Assembly (NCBI GenBank): GCA_012295275.1
Contig: CM022666.1
Coordinates: 16,616,772-16,678,771, forward strand
DNA from: Chrysomallon squamiferum
Taxonomy: Eukaryota; Mollusca; Gastropoda; Neomphalida; Peltospiridae
DNA: 62,000 bases
Reading direction: 5' to 3'
The position numbers and the translations under genes were made by a program. Shown here one piece after another: positions 28,451-40,697 of the stretch. A model generated the notes under the pieces. The model had not been told where the DNA came from. It worked only from the letters and a program-made list of their open reading frames with translations, and searched no databases. The stretch's first letter is position 1. Each line of letters opens with the position of its first letter.

Positions 28451-30109
28451 TTATTATTATTGTTATTATTATGATAATTATTATTACCTCTACTGCTACA
28501 ACTACTGTTACTATTGTTATTGACATTATTATTATTATTAATATTATTATTTATTGATTTATTGATTATTATATCTAATTATCTTGACTGTGATTTGAGT
28601 AAAAATCACGAATATACAAGATGACAAAAAAGTAGAATTATTAATATTACAGGGTTTCTTTTGGTAGGTTATGGCCAGGGAAGTACAAAATATTGAAGAA
28701 TAGTTTTAAAATTAATTCTTTGTGGAGGTTCATAGTAATTGTGATCTATCTAATTTCTCACTGCTTGTTAACTGTTTTAGTACTTGTGTGTGCGGTCAAA
28801 ATCTAGCAAAAAGCTGATAGTGTGCCAAAAAAAAAAAAAAAAAAAAAAAAAAATAATTTATGATTATGTTGAGGTAAAAATAAATAGTAATGTAATAACA
28901 GAGGGTTTCTCACAATTAAATAATTTTTAAAATTCTGTTTTAAGCTAATTAAATGTGACAGTATGATCTAATGTCGACATGACGTAGTAGTAATGGTCTA
29001 ATGTTGTTATGATGTTGTAGTGATCAGTATTGTCATGATGTCAGATGTCACAATGTAGTTACAGTGCTATGATCTCACAATGTAGTTGTAGTGCTATGAT
29101 GTCACAGTGTAGTTGCAGTGCTGTGATGTCACAGTGTTGTTGCAGTGCTGTGATGTCACAGTGTTGTTGCAGTGCTATGATGTCACAGTGTAGTTGCAGT
29201 GACATGATGTCACAGTGTAGTTGCAGCACTATGATGTCTGGAGCACATAATCTTTAGTGACGATGTAGTTGTAGTAGTGTTGTGAGTTAACTCATTTCCA
29301 GTATGTTTCCTCTCTGTTCTTTTTACTTACGTGAATCTGTGATGTTCTGCAGCTACTACAACTACAGTACAATTATCACTAATCTATTACTATCACTACT
29401 GTGATTATTACTACCATGTTTAGTCTGTGACTTGTTTTTTAGCAAAATAATGTACAGCATATTGAAATGAATGAGTTTGTAGAGGTGTCGAGGGCACAGG
29501 AAATAACACAACAGTTAGAATGTTTGAAACAGAGGACACAGGCAAGTATCTAGAGTAGAAACCAGAAACCTTATATCACTACAATGTGTCAAATATTTGT
29601 CACTTGATATTATAATATCAGAAATGATCTGAGAAATGTATGTGACATAATGGTACATTAATACATTGGTTATGTTGCTTTTTAAGGTGACAAATAATTT
29701 TAAAAATTGTATTTTAATAAAATGATTTTATTTAAATTGTCTTAACATAAATGAAAATACTGTTATCAGGCAGGTTTTGTAAAATGCTAATCTCTGTCTG
29801 CATAACACAATTTGCAGATTTTATTCTTTATGTGAAAAAAATTACTATTTATGTGACAAAAATGTGAAAACAAAATTAAAATATTTTATTTATTTACTTT
29901 TCATATTAATGTTAATTTACATGAAAATGTTTTAGGTTTTTAATTTGTTTTCAGGAGACAGACAGCACTCTGCGAGAACTTATTTGTTTACAGGAATCCT
30001 TTATCATCAAATACCAGGAATGTGCAAAACTTGAGAGTTAGTGTCAGCAGTGTATCAGTGTGATGTTTATTTGTTTATTTAATATATGTTTCTTTAAGAT
30101 TTTATTAAA

Positions 30110-30140
<31 letters not shown>

Positions 30141-31272
30141 TATATATATTTATTTATTGAATATTTATTTGTTTGTTTATTTGTTTATTTATTTATATGT
30201 TTGTTTAATATTTATTTGCTTATTTTAATAATAATATATTTGTTTAATTTAATGCTTATTTATTTATTAAGTAATTTTTATTTATTTATTTAATTTTTGT
30301 TTATTTAATCACTGTTTGTTTATTTATTAACTAATTTTTATTTATTTATTTAATTTTTGTTTATTTAATTACTGTTTGTTTATTTATTAACTAATTTTTA
30401 TTTATTTATTTAAGTTTTGTTTATTTAATCACTGTTTGTTTATTAGTTACTGTTTACTTGTTTCAGACCTTTTAAAGCAGATACAGGCCCAGCCACAGAA
30501 GACAGCTGAGTTGCAGAAGCAAGAGGAGATAATTCGGAAAAACAGAGACACCTGCAGTGCATTACTGAGTCAGATGGTTCAAAATCTACAACAAAATCGA
30601 TCTGTAAGACAGTTTCCTAATAATAAAGTTTGACAGCATAACAATGTAGCAGAAACTGATATTGTAATAATAAAAGAATTGTAATAATACATTACAGCAG
30701 TACTCTACCATCAAACACAAAGCCTGTCGTTAAAGCTTCTGTAATTGTAATAAAAATATAAACCAATGTTTTGTTATAATAAAGTACAACATCAAACACA
30801 AAGCCTGGTATTATAATTGTAATAATCATAATATAATTCATAATATAATCTAATCTTTTATGATAATGAAGTATGACAATATTAAACCTGGAAATATACA
30901 GAATTCCATTATTGATGATAATAACAACAACAATAGAACAGAATATGATATAAAATATGAAGCTACTTTTAATACTAATAGAATTTAATTTTATAAAACA
31001 ATAGACTTTTTTGAGAAGAAAGTCAGTGCAGTGTCAGATGTAATGATGATTTTTGTAGATGATAGCAGAGAAGTACAGTGAGACTCTGAGTGGAATTGAG
31101 GTTGTGCAGAAGATGGTTGTTGATGTGGAACTCATTAGGTGGAGACGCCAACAAAACATTGGTGAACACAGCGAAGGAAGCCTGGACCAGATACAGAACT
31201 GGTGAGTCACAGCTACTAGTGTTACGTCTATGATTATTATTATTAATTTTATTATTATTATTATGATTATTA

Positions 31273-31320
<48 letters not shown>

Positions 31321-31495
31321 TTACTATTACTATTATTATGATTATTATTATTACTATTATTATTACTACTACTAGTACTACTACTACTATCGTTATTGTT
31401 ATTGTTATATTGTTATTATTCTTATTACTATTATTTATTATGATTATTATTATTATTATTATTACTACTACTAGTACTACTACTACTGTTATTAC

Positions 31496-31538
<43 letters not shown>

Positions 31539-34500
31539 CTAACAAAGTTTGTTAAGGCAGCAAAACAGTGTAAAATATTTAAATTTTGTGATGCTTTGAA
31601 GGTGTGAGGATCTTGCTGATCTGAACTGGACAAATCGACAGCAGATACAACGTTGTCGACAAGTGCAGGCTCAGCTGGAACTGTTGCATGGACAGACAGA
31701 CACACTGCCAGAACTGGGAGACCAGATAACAAGTTTGTTGTCTCATCTTGTCACCAGGTTTTTATATTAACGTACCTAACAGATACATAACTCATATATA
31801 AACAGATACATAACTCATATCTAAACATCTACATAACTCATATCTAAACATCTGCAGTACTCATATATAAACAGATACATAACTAACATATAAACATCTA
31901 CATAACTCGTATATAAACATCTACATAACTCATAAATAAACATCTACATAACTCATATATAAACATCTACATAACTCATATATAAACATCTACATAACTC
32001 ATATATAAACATCTACATAACTCATATATAAATATCTACATAACTCATATAAATATCAACATAACTCATTTATAAACATCTACATAACTCATATATAAAC
32101 ATCTACATAACTCATATATAAATATCTACATAACTAACATATAAACATCTACATAACTAACATATAAACATCTACATAACTAACATATAAACATCTTCAT
32201 AACTGACATATAAACATCTACATAACTAACATATAAACATCTACATAACTGACATATAAACATCTACATAACTGACATATAAACATCTACATAACTGACA
32301 TATAAACATCTACATAACTGACAAATAAACATCTACATAACTCATATATAAACATCTACATAACTCATAAATAAACATCTACATAACTCGTATATAAACA
32401 TCTACATAACTAATATAAACATCTACATAACTCATATATAAACATCTACATAACTTGTATATAAACATCTACATAACTTGTATATAAACATCTACATAAC
32501 TAACATATAAACATCTACATAACTGACATATAAACATCTACATAACTGACATATAAACATCTACATAACTAACATATAAACATCTACATAACTAACATAT
32601 AAACATCTACATAACTGACATATAAACATCTACATAACTAACATATAAACATCTACATAACTAACATATAAACATCTACATAACTTGTATACTAACTACT
32701 GAAACAAATTACGTAAGTGACAAAGTGGTTGTTTTCGCGCAGCACGTTCATTGTAAGCAAACAGCCGCCACAGGTGCTGAAGAAAGATTCCCGCTTTAGT
32801 GCGAGCATCCGTCTGCTGGTCGGAGGAAAGTTGAATGTGCACATGACAAACCCCAGTGTTAAAGCCAACATAATCAGGTACTTACAAAGTTTGACAGTGT
32901 AATAAAGTACTTAGTAAAGTTTGTAATTATAATAAAGAGCTCATAAAGTTTGATAGTATAATAAAGTACTTAGTAAAGGTTGTAAGTATAATAAAGAGCT
33001 CAGTAAAGTTTGTTTGATAATTATTAAAGAGCTCATAAAGTTTGATAGTATAATAAAGTACTTAGTAAAGTTTGTAAGTATAATAAAGTACTTAGTAAAG
33101 TTTGTAAGTATAATAAAGTACTTAGTAAAGGTTGTAAGTATAATAAAGTACTTAGTAAAGGTTGTAAGTATAATAAAGTACTTATAAAGTTTGATAGTAT
33201 AATAAAGTACTTAGTAAAGTTTGTAAGTATAATAAAGTACTTAGTAAAGGTTGTAAGTATAATAAAGTACTTATAAAGTTTGATAGTATAATAAAGTACT
33301 TAGTAAAGTTTGTAAGTATAATAAAGTACTTAGTAAAGTTTGTAAGTATAATAAAGTACTTAGTAAAGTTTAAGTATAATAAAGTACTTAGTAAAGTTTG
33401 TAAGTATAATAAAGTACTTAGTAAAGTTTGTAAGTATAATAAAGTACTTAGTAAAGTTTGTAAGTATAATAAAGTACTTATAAAGTTTGATAGTATAATA
33501 AAGTACTTAGTAAAGTTTGTAAGTATAATAAAGTACTTAGTAAAGTTTGACAGTATAATAAAGTACTTAGTAAAGTTTGACAATATAATAAAGTACTTAG
33601 TAAAGTGTGTAAGTATAATAAAGTACTTAACAAAGTTTGACAATATAATAAAGTACTTAGTAAAGTTTGACAGTATAATAAAGTACTTAGTAAAGTTTGA
33701 CAATATAATAAAGTACTTAGTAAAGTTTGACAATATAATAAAGTACTTAGTAAAGTGTGTAAGTATAATAAAGTACTTAGTAAAGTTTGACAATATAATA
33801 AAGTACTTAGTAAAGTTTGACAATATAATAAAGTACTTAGTAAAGTTTGACAATATAATAAAGTACTTAGTAAAGGTTGTCAGTTGTATGTAAATGTTGC
33901 AGTGAAAAGCAAGCCCAGGATATTTTGAAAAATGATATGAAGGCAAAGAATGAGACGAGTGGTGAGATTCTCAACAACACTGGAACCATGGACTACGACT
34001 CAGCAACTCGAAAACTTGGCATCACCTTCCGAAACATGGTCAGTCTCTCACACATGCTTACTTCATAAACACACAGATATTTCATTTGGCTTTTGTTAAT
34101 AAAATAATGAAATTCTTACAAAAATGCAGTTAGAAAATAGCTTGTCATTATTACTGATTATTATAAGTAGTTTAATAAGTAAAAGTTTTGAGCAGTTAAA
34201 CAGTTTTCAGAAAAGAACATGTAATTCAAGTTTTCTAAGAACGTGTAATTCAAGTTTTCTAAGAACATGTAATTCAAGTTTTCTAAGAACATGTAATTCA
34301 AGTTTTCTGACAAGAAGAAAAAGTAGGTCAGAAACACACACTTGACTGTAAATGTTGTTTTCTTTAAATTCAGCAACTGAAAAGAATCAAACGGACAGAT
34401 AAGAAAACTAATGAGGTACGCATTTTTTGTATTCTTTTATCAGTGTAATAAAGTACTTAATAAACTAGGAATCAGTATAATAAAATATAAAATAAAAAGT

Positions 34501-34698
34501 AAAGTAGTTAAAAATTTAAAAATACTGGAAGAAAAAAGTGAATATATATATTTATTTATTTATTTTATATGAAACCTGTAATGTGTAATACTTTGAATCA
34601 ATGCTTGCTGTGAAAATATCTGATGTACATGATTGTTAATTTTTATTTTGTAACATTGATTATGTATATATCCTTTTATTATATTCTTATATTATTAA

Positions 34699-34732
<34 letters not shown>

Positions 34733-35777
34733 TACATTTTTTTTTTTTTTTTTCAGGCAGTTACAGAAGAGAAATTTTGTATTTTTTTCCAGTCAGATTT
34801 TCAGCTTGGTGTTAAGGAACTGTTTTTTCAGGTTTGGGTAAGTTTTAATATTAATTCTGTTATTACATACGTACTTTTTAAGTAAAACTAAAAAAATTTA
34901 AAAATAAATTCACATTGCATGTAACAGACAGTTTCTACTTTCCCAGCGAAGGAACTTGTTACTGTTAATTTTACTGTTTTGTTCTTGTTAGACACTTTCT
35001 CTGCCTGTTGTGGTGATTGTCCACGGCAACCAGGAATGTAATGCACATGCGACAATATTGTGGGACAATGCTTTTTCAGAACCAGTGAGTTTTTTACTGT
35101 CAGTAACTGTTCTTTTTATTATCAGTATGTCATAGATGTTTTTTACTGTCTTTAACAGTTCTTTTTTTTATCAGTATGTCATAGATGTTTTTTACTGTCA
35201 GTAACTGTTCTTTTTATTATCAGTATGTCATAGATGTTTTTTACTGTCAGTAACTGTTCTTTTTTATCAGTATGTCATAGATGTTTTTTACTGTCAGTAA
35301 CAGTTCTTTTTATTATCAGTATGTCATAGATGTTTTTTACTGTCAGTAACTGTTCTTTTTACTATCAGTATGTCATAGATGTTTTTTACTGTCAGTAACA
35401 GTTCTTTTTATTATCAGTATGTCATAGATGTTTTTTACTGTCAGTAACAGTTCTTTTTATTATCAGTATGTCATAGATGAAATTTTTGCAGTTGTAAGAG
35501 ATTTTTACTGTAGTAAATTGTAACAGGTGTTTATTGTCAGTAAATTGTAATATATTTTTTTTACTGCCTGCAGCTTGTATTCCTTGTTTTGACTGTCAGT
35601 AAGATTGACATGTTTGGTTTGTCAGAAACATTTTACTTCTTGAACAGCTATTTTTAATTGTAGACAGAAGACTGCTTAGCATTAGAAATAGTTCATTGGG
35701 CTTTGGTCCCAAACTCATTAAACAAAATTGTTTAACACCTAGTTGTATGTACTGAAATTATTACAAAACACTACTAC

Positions 35778-35826
<49 letters not shown>

Positions 35827-36232
35827 AAATGTTTTACAGAATTAAAAGGATTTTTTTTCACATTTTTTTATCTTCAGATATTTTTATTAAGATTTTCATT
35901 TTAACTTCTTTCAAGTTGTTTCCTCCAGTATGAGAAAGCACTACATTTTGAGTGAACATTTCTAAGTTATTAGCCTTTAGGACATTATATTTTTAAATAA
36001 AAAAATAAACTGCTGTACACAGACAGATGATCTTTCTTGTCATTTTAAATGTTCATTTATTCAGGGGAGAATACCCTTTCATGTACCTGATCAGGTGACC
36101 TGGAGTCAGTTGACAGAACAACTTGACCTCAAGTTCAAGTCCATCACTGGGCGTGGTCTCACACAGGACCACCTCAGTTACCTAGCAACCAAGCTATTTG
36201 GTATGTTATGTTAGCAGAGTGTGTGTGTGTGT

Positions 36233-36302
<70 letters not shown>

Positions 36303-36306
36303 AGAG

Positions 36307-36353
<47 letters not shown>

Positions 36354-37841
36354 GTTAGTACAATGTATTATGAAGATATTTTGGTGAATGTAGGCATGCT
36401 TGTGTTTATAGTATATGTTGTTGTGTGTAAGTATTGTGTCTTTGTATGTAATACATGCACACTGTCATGTTCGTATGTGTTAATGTTATCTTTTATACAT
36501 TTATTCATTTTTTCATTGACTTACAGATAGTATTAAAATTAAATGTATTTATTATTTTGTTTTGTGTATTTATTTATGTTGTTGTTGTTGCAGACACACC
36601 TGCAAGTGAGGATGTTTCCAATCGAACTGTCACATGGTCTCTCTTTAACAAGGTATTATTATTTTTTAACTGTAACTTTCAAATTTGTAATTTCAATCTT
36701 AAAGGTCAGAGGTTATTTAGATCAGATTGGTTCAGATCTCCTCCTCTCTTCACACTTCCAGAAATGTTTCATTCTCTGATACTGTTTTTTTGCTCGAGAT
36801 ATACCTTTCTTTGTGATATCAAAAGCTGATAAACATTTTCTACTCGTTCTAGTTATTGTTACATTTTTATTTTTTGTGATGATCAACTTTTGCTAATAAT
36901 AAAATTTATTTTTAAAAATTGCCATATAAAAAGCTTGCACAATTTGATTTTTTTATGTTGTCATTGGTAAACATGTTAAAAAAAAAATTGAAATGAAAAA
37001 AATGTATTAGGTCTTTTTGGTTATTTCAAGGGGATAAAATCAAAACTTTTAAAATGAGTTTTTTTCATTGCCACAAACTTAATGTTTTATTGTGAAACTT
37101 TATTATCATCTAAGGTTAGATATCCCAAAATACCCCCCCCATTAATTCAGAGCTCTGTGTTAATTTTATGCATACAGAATGTTTCTTTTGATCTGAAACT
37201 TGGTGTTTTAGGAGCAGCTGAAAGGAAGACCATTCACATTTTGGGAATGGCTGTATTCAGTGGCAAAGCTAATTAAAGATCATCTGAAAGAACCATGGAA
37301 TGATGGGTAATTTTCATAGTTTTACATATTAGTATATAATTACGTGTTTAAAACATTAAATAACATTAAACTGCTGTTAACTGACTGGCTGTTTTTCTCA
37401 TCCTCATTGGTTTGGGTTTTCTCTTCAGGTCTGTGATCGGGTTCATCAGTAAACAGCAGGCACAGGAATGGCTGTTCACAAAACCCAACGGAACATTCCT
37501 ACTTCGGTTCAGTGACTCAGAGGCTGGAGGGATCACAATAGCCTGGGTTGATGACAAAGCAAGTGGAAAACAAGGTAACAGTCACATAAATCTCTCTACA
37601 GCACTGATTGTATGTTTGGTGTATTCCATAGGAGCAATAAAATGTAATGTTTGGTGACTCAGTGAGTCTTCAGAAACCTGTAATTTCATTTGTGCTTATT
37701 TTTAGCAATGATTTCTTAATGTTTTTTATTTGTTACTATTATTATTATTATTTTTTTTTATTTTTTTTTTGTTGTTGTGTCTTTTGTGTCCATTTCAAAG
37801 ATCTTATTTTGTTATTCATGTTTTCTTCAGTTTTTTGTTTA

Positions 37842-37880
<39 letters not shown>

Positions 37881-38250
37881 ATCTATCTATCTATCTATAT
37901 ATATACATTTCAAATATGTTATTTGGTTATCTTTGTTGTTTTTGTATTTTTTTTTTTTGTAGTATTGTTTTATCTTTTTCAAAGATGTTATTTTACTGTA
38001 TATTATCATATATTGTTATTTTTGCATTTCTTTTCAGAGGTTTGGAATCTAAAGCCTTTTGGTGCTAAAGACTTTTCAATTCGAAGTTTGGCAGACAGGA
38101 TAAAAGATCTTCCCAATCTCGTTTACCTGTATCCTGACATTCCTAAAGAAACAGCTTTTGGGAAATATTTCTCAAATAATTCAGGTTTATGTTTATCTTC
38201 GGAATTTTGTATTTGACAAATATCTGTCTTTATAATTAGTCTCATCAGTC

Positions 38251-38293
<43 letters not shown>

Positions 38294-39673
38294 TTAAAAT
38301 AAATAAATAAATAAATAATTAAATTTAGATCTCTAATGTATTGAAGATAATATATATACATTTTAAAGATAAGAATTTTTTCCATGTATTCAAGAAATAA
38401 TCAAAAAGACAAGATATTTTTACTAATGTTGTCAGAATTGTTGTCGCCAGTCAGAGACATAATGTTTGTTTATTTCATTCTGATTAAGTTGATCATATGT
38501 AACCAGCCAATAGAAAAGCTTGATACATCTGCTAAGTCAGCCTAGTAGTAGTTGTTACTATAGTTACAAAATGTTCAGCCACCGAAGTTAGGTAACTAAT
38601 TTGTTAAATTATTTTGTACCTTTAACAGAGAAAAGCACACCAAATTCAGATGGCTACATAAAACCCAACCTCAAAGTAGTCATGTGAGTGTATTTTATTA
38701 ACTTCATGTGGAATGAGTAAAATTTATCTTTTTGAGTTATGTGAGTACTTGAGTAAATTTGATCTTTTTGAGTTATGTGAGTACATTTATTATCTGTGTT
38801 TATGTGTAAATTTTACTTGATAGTTTTTTTTAAGTATATTTGATAATCTTTGTACATAGAAAATATCCAGATAAAATTTAATATAATTCAGTATACTTAT
38901 CATATTTATTTATTTGTCTTTTTGTTTGACTGTTTGTTTGTTTGTTTGTTTGTTTGTTTGACTGTTTGTTTTTTGTTTGTTTGTTTATACATAAACTGCA
39001 TAATGCCGGATGTTTTGTTGAAAATGTTGAAATTTTCAAAATAAATTTTGTGTGTTTCAGTCCAGAGCGGTACAATGGTCACACAAACACAGAAATGATG
39101 ACAATTCCGCAGGTGATGGAGCCGTTTTCTCCAGCAACATCAGCCACATCAACGTATGACCGATGTCCGAATTCTGTGTTAACTCAGCAGAGCATTGACG
39201 AGTATGAACTGTTTTCTGATCACAGCACATTTAAAACTCATTAACAGCTTCAGCAAAACAATTCATTTTATTTTCTCTTCCCACTTTTTACATTTTTATT
39301 TTTTATCGCTTATTTAATATTTTACTTTCATAGGTGTAAGATACGAGTACTCTTTTGATTTACTTACAATCACAGTACTGTTAATTCATTATATATTAAT
39401 TTTTCTCATTCCAGCCTCTGCTCCATAACTTTAAGCCATGTTATGGTGTTATATCTGTGTAACCCATTTTGTGATAGTGTTATTTTCTTCTCTCACTACC
39501 TGTAATTAGGTCATAGTCTGTAGACAGGTATTTTATTTCTTTGTCACCTGTTTAACTGTAATTTTTTTACTTGCAGGCTGATGCCATATGACAATGATGA
39601 GATATTTTCCATTTCAACAGACTACATGCCTGATGACTTCACACTGAATGACAACCTCCTCAAAATAAGCTAA
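27029..39673 (+). CDS. STAT transcription factor, STAT5-like, complete coding region of about 21 exons
   Basis: Cytokine/JAK-activated factor that is tyrosine-phosphorylated, dimerises through SH2 and binds DNA in the nucleus. Exons (all phases agree): 27029-27160, 27471-27627, 28306-28392, 29443-29541, 29955-30036, 30467-30603, 31059-31201, 31602-31757, 32743-32877, 33903-34038, 34374-34415, 34757-34837, 34992-35084, 36065-36200, 36594-36652, 37212-37306, 37429-37574, 38038-38184, 38629-38683, then 39061-39244 (stop) or 39061-39201 plus 39577-39673 (stop). Landmarks in order: N-domain [18 protein letters not shown]; coiled coil; DNA-binding [25 protein letters not shown] and SGEILNNT; linker [12 protein letters not shown] and ILWDNAF; SH2 [19 protein letters not shown] with Arg at about 616; phospho-site DGYIKP (Tyr about 697). 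These match STAT5 better than STAT1/3. Predicted length is 766 or 784 aa. One base too many in exon 1 breaks the frame near the start. The intron after 29541 is GC-AG. Confidence 0.95.
28401..28449. repeat. (CTT)n microsatellite starting 12 bp after an exon donor
   Basis: CTT run directly downstream of the STAT exon ending at 28392, followed by ATT triplets. Confidence 0.9.
28829..28852. repeat. Poly-A tract in STAT intron
   Basis: Homopolymer of about 24 A. Confidence 0.85.
29036..29240. repeat. 27-bp minisatellite in STAT intron, about 7 copies
   Basis: Unit GATGTCACAGTGTAGTTGCA plus GTGCTAT, regularly spaced by 27 bp. It lies about 200 bp before the exon at 29443. Confidence 0.95.
29443..29541 (+). 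CDS. STAT exon 4 with non-canonical GC donor
   Basis: The exon ends ACACAG followed by GCAAGT, a GC-AG intron donor with an otherwise perfect consensus. Phase is kept (33 codons) and the next exon begins GAGACAGACAGC at 29955. It encodes part of the coiled-coil domain. Confidence 0.85.
30070..30460. repeat. TTTA-rich degenerate array before STAT exon 6
   Basis: Imperfect TTTA/TTTG tetranucleotides, including three copies of a roughly 60-bp higher-order unit (TTAACTAATTTTTATTTATT type) between about 30265 and 30440. Confidence 0.8.
31228..31542. repeat. (ATT)n/(ACT)n compound microsatellite filling STAT intron 7
   Basis: More than 300 bp of ATT triplets with two ACT islands (TACTACTACTAGTACTACTA near 31364 and 31464). 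The island and its flank look duplicated. Confidence 0.95.
31780..32695. repeat. 23-bp minisatellite filling STAT intron 8, about 40 copies
   Basis: Unit ACATAACTCATATATAAACA plus TCT, spaced by 23 bp, with CATATA/GACATA/AACATA variants. It occupies nearly the whole intron between 31757 and 32743. Confidence 0.95.
32878..33885. repeat. 30-bp minisatellite making up STAT intron 9, about 33 copies
   Basis: Unit TAATAAAGTACTTAGTAAAG plus TTTGTAAGTA, exactly 30 bp in its cleanest part. The first copy begins at the exon donor (CAG|GTACTTACAAAG) and the last ends about 18 bp before the acceptor, so the intron is almost entirely array. Most units contain GTAAGT, a consensus 5' splice site. Confidence 0.95.
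34211..34310. repeat. 24-bp minisatellite in STAT intron 10, 4 copies
   Basis: Unit AAGAACATGTAATTCAAGTT plus TTCT. It ends about 60 bp upstream of the 42-bp exon at 34374. Confidence 0.95.
34690..34756. repeat. (ATT)n plus poly-T before the STAT exon at 34757
   Basis: ATT run followed by a T homopolymer that forms the polypyrimidine tract of the acceptor. Confidence 0.85.
35085..35480. repeat. 49-bp minisatellite starting at a STAT donor site, about 8 copies
   Basis: Unit TATGTCATAGATGTTTTTTA followed by CTGTCAGTAACTGTTC and a T-rich tail, spaced by 49 bp. The donor itself (ACCA|GTGAGTTTTTTACTGTCAG) is a partial copy. Confidence 0.95.
35776..35825. repeat. (ATT)n microsatellite in STAT intron
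   Basis: Run of about 16 ATT triplets. Confidence 0.95.
36219..36351. repeat. (GA)n-(GT)n compound microsatellite beside a STAT donor
   Basis: Starts about 20 bp after the exon ending at 36200: short TG run, long AG run, then TG run. Confidence 0.95.
37429..38184 (+). CDS. STAT SH2-domain exons
   Basis: Two exons, 37429-37574 and 38038-38184, encode most of the SH2 domain. The first has the phosphotyrosine-binding arginine in [10 protein letters not shown] and GGITIAW; the second has [16 protein letters not shown] and YLYPDIPKE. The intron between them holds a TATC microsatellite. Confidence 0.95.
37844..37906. repeat. (TATC)n microsatellite between the SH2 exons
   Basis: ATCT tetranucleotide run with one break, ending in TATATATA. 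Confidence 0.9.
38251..38291. repeat. Poly-A tract in STAT intron
   Basis: Homopolymer of about 40 A followed by TAAA repeats. Confidence 0.9.
38629..38683 (+). CDS. STAT activating-tyrosine exon
   Basis: This 55-bp exon encodes the segment with [12 protein letters not shown]. It aligns with the STAT5 activating site (GYVKPQ in vertebrates), so the tyrosine at about residue 697 is the expected JAK target. The donor is CAT|GTGAGT. Confidence 0.9.
39061..39244 (+). CDS. STAT C-terminal exon, read-through (short) isoform
   Basis: Starts after GTGTTTCAG and stays open to TAA at 39242-39244, ending [12 protein letters not shown]. Two internal GTATGA sites, at 39154 and 39202, would each leave the two bases needed to join the exon at 39577 in frame. 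The site at 39202 gives the longest product. The exon could therefore end in its own stop or be spliced on. Confidence 0.8.
39577..39673 (+). CDS. STAT alternative last exon, acidic transactivation tail
   Basis: After TTACTTGCAG the frame reads [20 protein letters not shown], then [11 protein letters not shown] and TAA. This acidic, hydrophobic-spotted tail resembles a STAT transactivation domain. It fits phase only if the previous exon is cut at an internal donor (39202 preferred, 39154 possible). The end of the exon with its stop is tandemly copied into the 3'UTR. Confidence 0.75.
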
Positions 39674-39900
39674 TAAGACAACAGACTGACATACATTGAC
39701 GACTTCCTCAAAATAAGCTAATAAGACAACAGACTGTGACATACAGTGACGACTTCCTCAAAATAAGCTAATAAGACAACAGACTGTGACATACAGTGAC
39801 GACTTCCTCAAAATAAGCTAATAAGACAACAGACTGTGACATACAGTGACGACTTCCTCAAAATAAGCTAATAAGACAACAAAACCACTTCCTGATAAGA
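39650..39900 (+). repeat. 50-bp array copying the STAT 3' coding end and stop codon
   Basis: The unit CCTCAAAATAAGCTAATAAG plus ACAACAGACTGTGACATACA and GTGACGACTT recurs at 39709, 39759 and onward with 50-bp spacing. The first copy is the true end of the alternative last exon (CTCCTCAAAATAAGC then TAATAA). Decayed fragments (AATAAGCTAATAAGACAAC, CCTGTCTAGAA) continue to about 40370. Confidence 0.9.
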
Positions 39901-40697
39901 CAACAGATTCAGTGTACAAACCAAAATGTCTAAGACAAAGACTGTGACCACTTCCTCAAAATAAGCTAATAAGACAACTCTCAAAATAAGCTAATAAGAC
40001 AACAGACTGTACAAACCTGTCTAAGCTAGAAGACAAATATCCTTCATACACTGTCAAAATAATCCTGTCCAGAAAGACCACTCTCAAAATACACTGTAAG
40101 ACAACAAACCTGTCTCCTCAAAATAAGCTAAAAGACAACAGACTCTCATCCACTGCAAAAAACCTGTCTAGAAAAACCACTCCCATACAATAAAACAAAT
40201 ATTCTGACAAACCTGAAGAATATCCCATACACTGTACAAACCTGTCTAGAAGAATACAAACCTGTCCTGTCCAGAAAGAGACCACTCTCAAACCTTTCTG
40301 GACACATCCCTGTCTATTAGAAATGTTTTGTTGCAAACCTGACTAGAAGAATATCATTACATTGGGAATCTAGAAAAAATTGCTTTTGGACACACCTGTC
40401 TATTAAAACCGTTTTTTTAATAATAAAAAATTAGACATTTTTTTTAATAATAAAAATGAGATTTTTTTTTTTAAGTAGGGGACTAGATGTTAAAAGTTGT
40501 GTTATTAAGTGACAGACAAACAGACAGACAGACAGGCATACTGTAGATTGAGACATAAAATTGTAAATATAAATCTGCATTTGTATAACTTTATACTGTA
40601 CCATGATTATGTACATGGATTTTTTTTTTTGTCACAGATGTTTTCAAGAGAGTTTTATGTTTATAGATTTCTCACAAAATTCACTTTTAATGTGTTA

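Noticed and set aside
33182-33946. 254-codon minus-strand frame of repeated [10 protein letters not shown]-type units
   Set aside because: Antisense reading of the 30-bp array filling a STAT intron.
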